In this document: one piece after another, positions 5,723 to 5,869 of the stretch
Layout: each line of letters opens with the position of its first letter
How positions within the stretch are numbered: the first letter of the stretch is position 1
Assembly: GCA_029861795.1 (NCBI GenBank)
Contig: JAOTYS010000302.1
Coordinates: forward strand, 1-5,869
Source of the DNA: Gammaproteobacteria bacterium
GTDB taxonomy: Bacteria; Pseudomonadota; Gammaproteobacteria; Arenicellales; JAOTYS01
Reading direction: 5' to 3'
Length of the DNA stretch: 5,869 nt
Translations under genes and position numbers: made by a program
Notes under the pieces: model-generated
Database searches by the model: none
What the model was told of the DNA's origin: nothing
What the model saw: the letters and a program-made list of their open reading frames with translations, nothing else

Positions 5723-5869
5723 TCATTCATTGACAGTAATCGATTTGAGGAAGTCTATCAGGTTGTCTTTTGTTTGGTCTGTCATGGTGCTCTTCTGGCA
5801 TCTTGTATACTTGCTTTTCATTCCACGTACCCGCTCTTTTAATTCAATGGTCTCTGGGTGGTCCATTTC
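5723..5869 (-). CDS. Unidentified frame running off the right edge (C-terminal 48 residues)
   Basis: An open - strand frame enters from beyond 5869 and stops at TGA 5723-5725. The visible 48 residues are hydrophilic, lysine-rich and carry one cysteine. They end in a short amphipathic segment containing DNLIDFLKSI. Such an ending is common in C-terminal helices of c-type cytochromes and di-heme peroxidases, which would suit an anaerobic/heme setting. The visible part has no CxxCH heme motif, so this is only a resemblance. An ATG at 5866 would alternatively make it a complete 47-residue small ORF, but no convincing ribosome site can be seen this close to the edge. It could be a real gene end, a decayed remnant, or chance. 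The row 5761-5820 is about 42% GC. Confidence 0.35.
   Translation of the reverse strand, partial: EMDHPETIELKERVRGMKSKYTRCQKSTMTDQTKDNLIDFLKSITVNE

Noticed and set aside
1..5869. CRISPR arrays, tRNA or rRNA genes, tandem repeats, riboswitches
   Set aside because: No spaced direct repeats, cloverleaf-like sequence with a TTCGA-type arm, rRNA core or recognisable riboswitch core was seen on either strand.

Overview
The window looks like a bacterial chromosomal segment centred on tetrapyrrole (heme) synthesis. On the + strand, a tight four-gene run begins with hemA, cut by the left edge, and continues with hemL. It then runs without a break into a sensor histidine kinase and an OmpR/PhoB-type response regulator. 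The junctions are 7 bp, 2 bp and a 4-bp GTGA overlap, so the four genes are very probably one operon. On the - strand, converging on this operon, is hemN, the oxygen-independent coproporphyrinogen III oxidase. Its upstream region carries a near-consensus FNR/Anr box. The right edge holds the 3' end of an unidentified - strand frame.

Organism: hemA plus hemL means 5-aminolevulinate is made by the C5 (glutamyl-tRNA) route. This excludes the usual alphaproteobacterial ALA-synthase arrangement. HemN is closely similar to the proteobacterial/E. coli type, including the terminal FSRVI. The kinase has two membrane segments around an extracytoplasmic loop. A Gram-negative bacterium, probably proteobacterial or with a proteobacterial-like hemN, fits best; I cannot name a genus. 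Hand counts of single 60-base rows give roughly 57-62% GC in hemL and the kinase, but only about 35-53% in hemN and about 42% at the right edge. The right half may therefore have a different history.

Layout: 1-811 hemA (3' part); 819-2150 hemL; 2153-3271 histidine kinase; 3268-4026 response regulator; 4027-4147 convergent intergenic spacer with small inverted repeats but no classic terminator; 4148-5539 hemN (-); 5540-5722 regulatory spacer with a 9-bp inverted repeat, an FNR-type box and a GC-rich hairpin; 5723-5869 partial unknown frame (-).

Working together: HemA and HemL make ALA, the committed precursor, and HemN carries out the late oxidative decarboxylation of coproporphyrinogen III without oxygen. 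The FNR-type site suggests hemN is induced at low oxygen. The two-component pair is translationally tied to the ALA genes, so it may sense a condition relevant to heme demand, but nothing in the sequence identifies its signal or targets. Most of the window is recognisable housekeeping biology. The points worth a second look are the two-component system inside the hemA-hemL operon, the altered Rossmann glycine motif in HemA, and the compact hemN control region.
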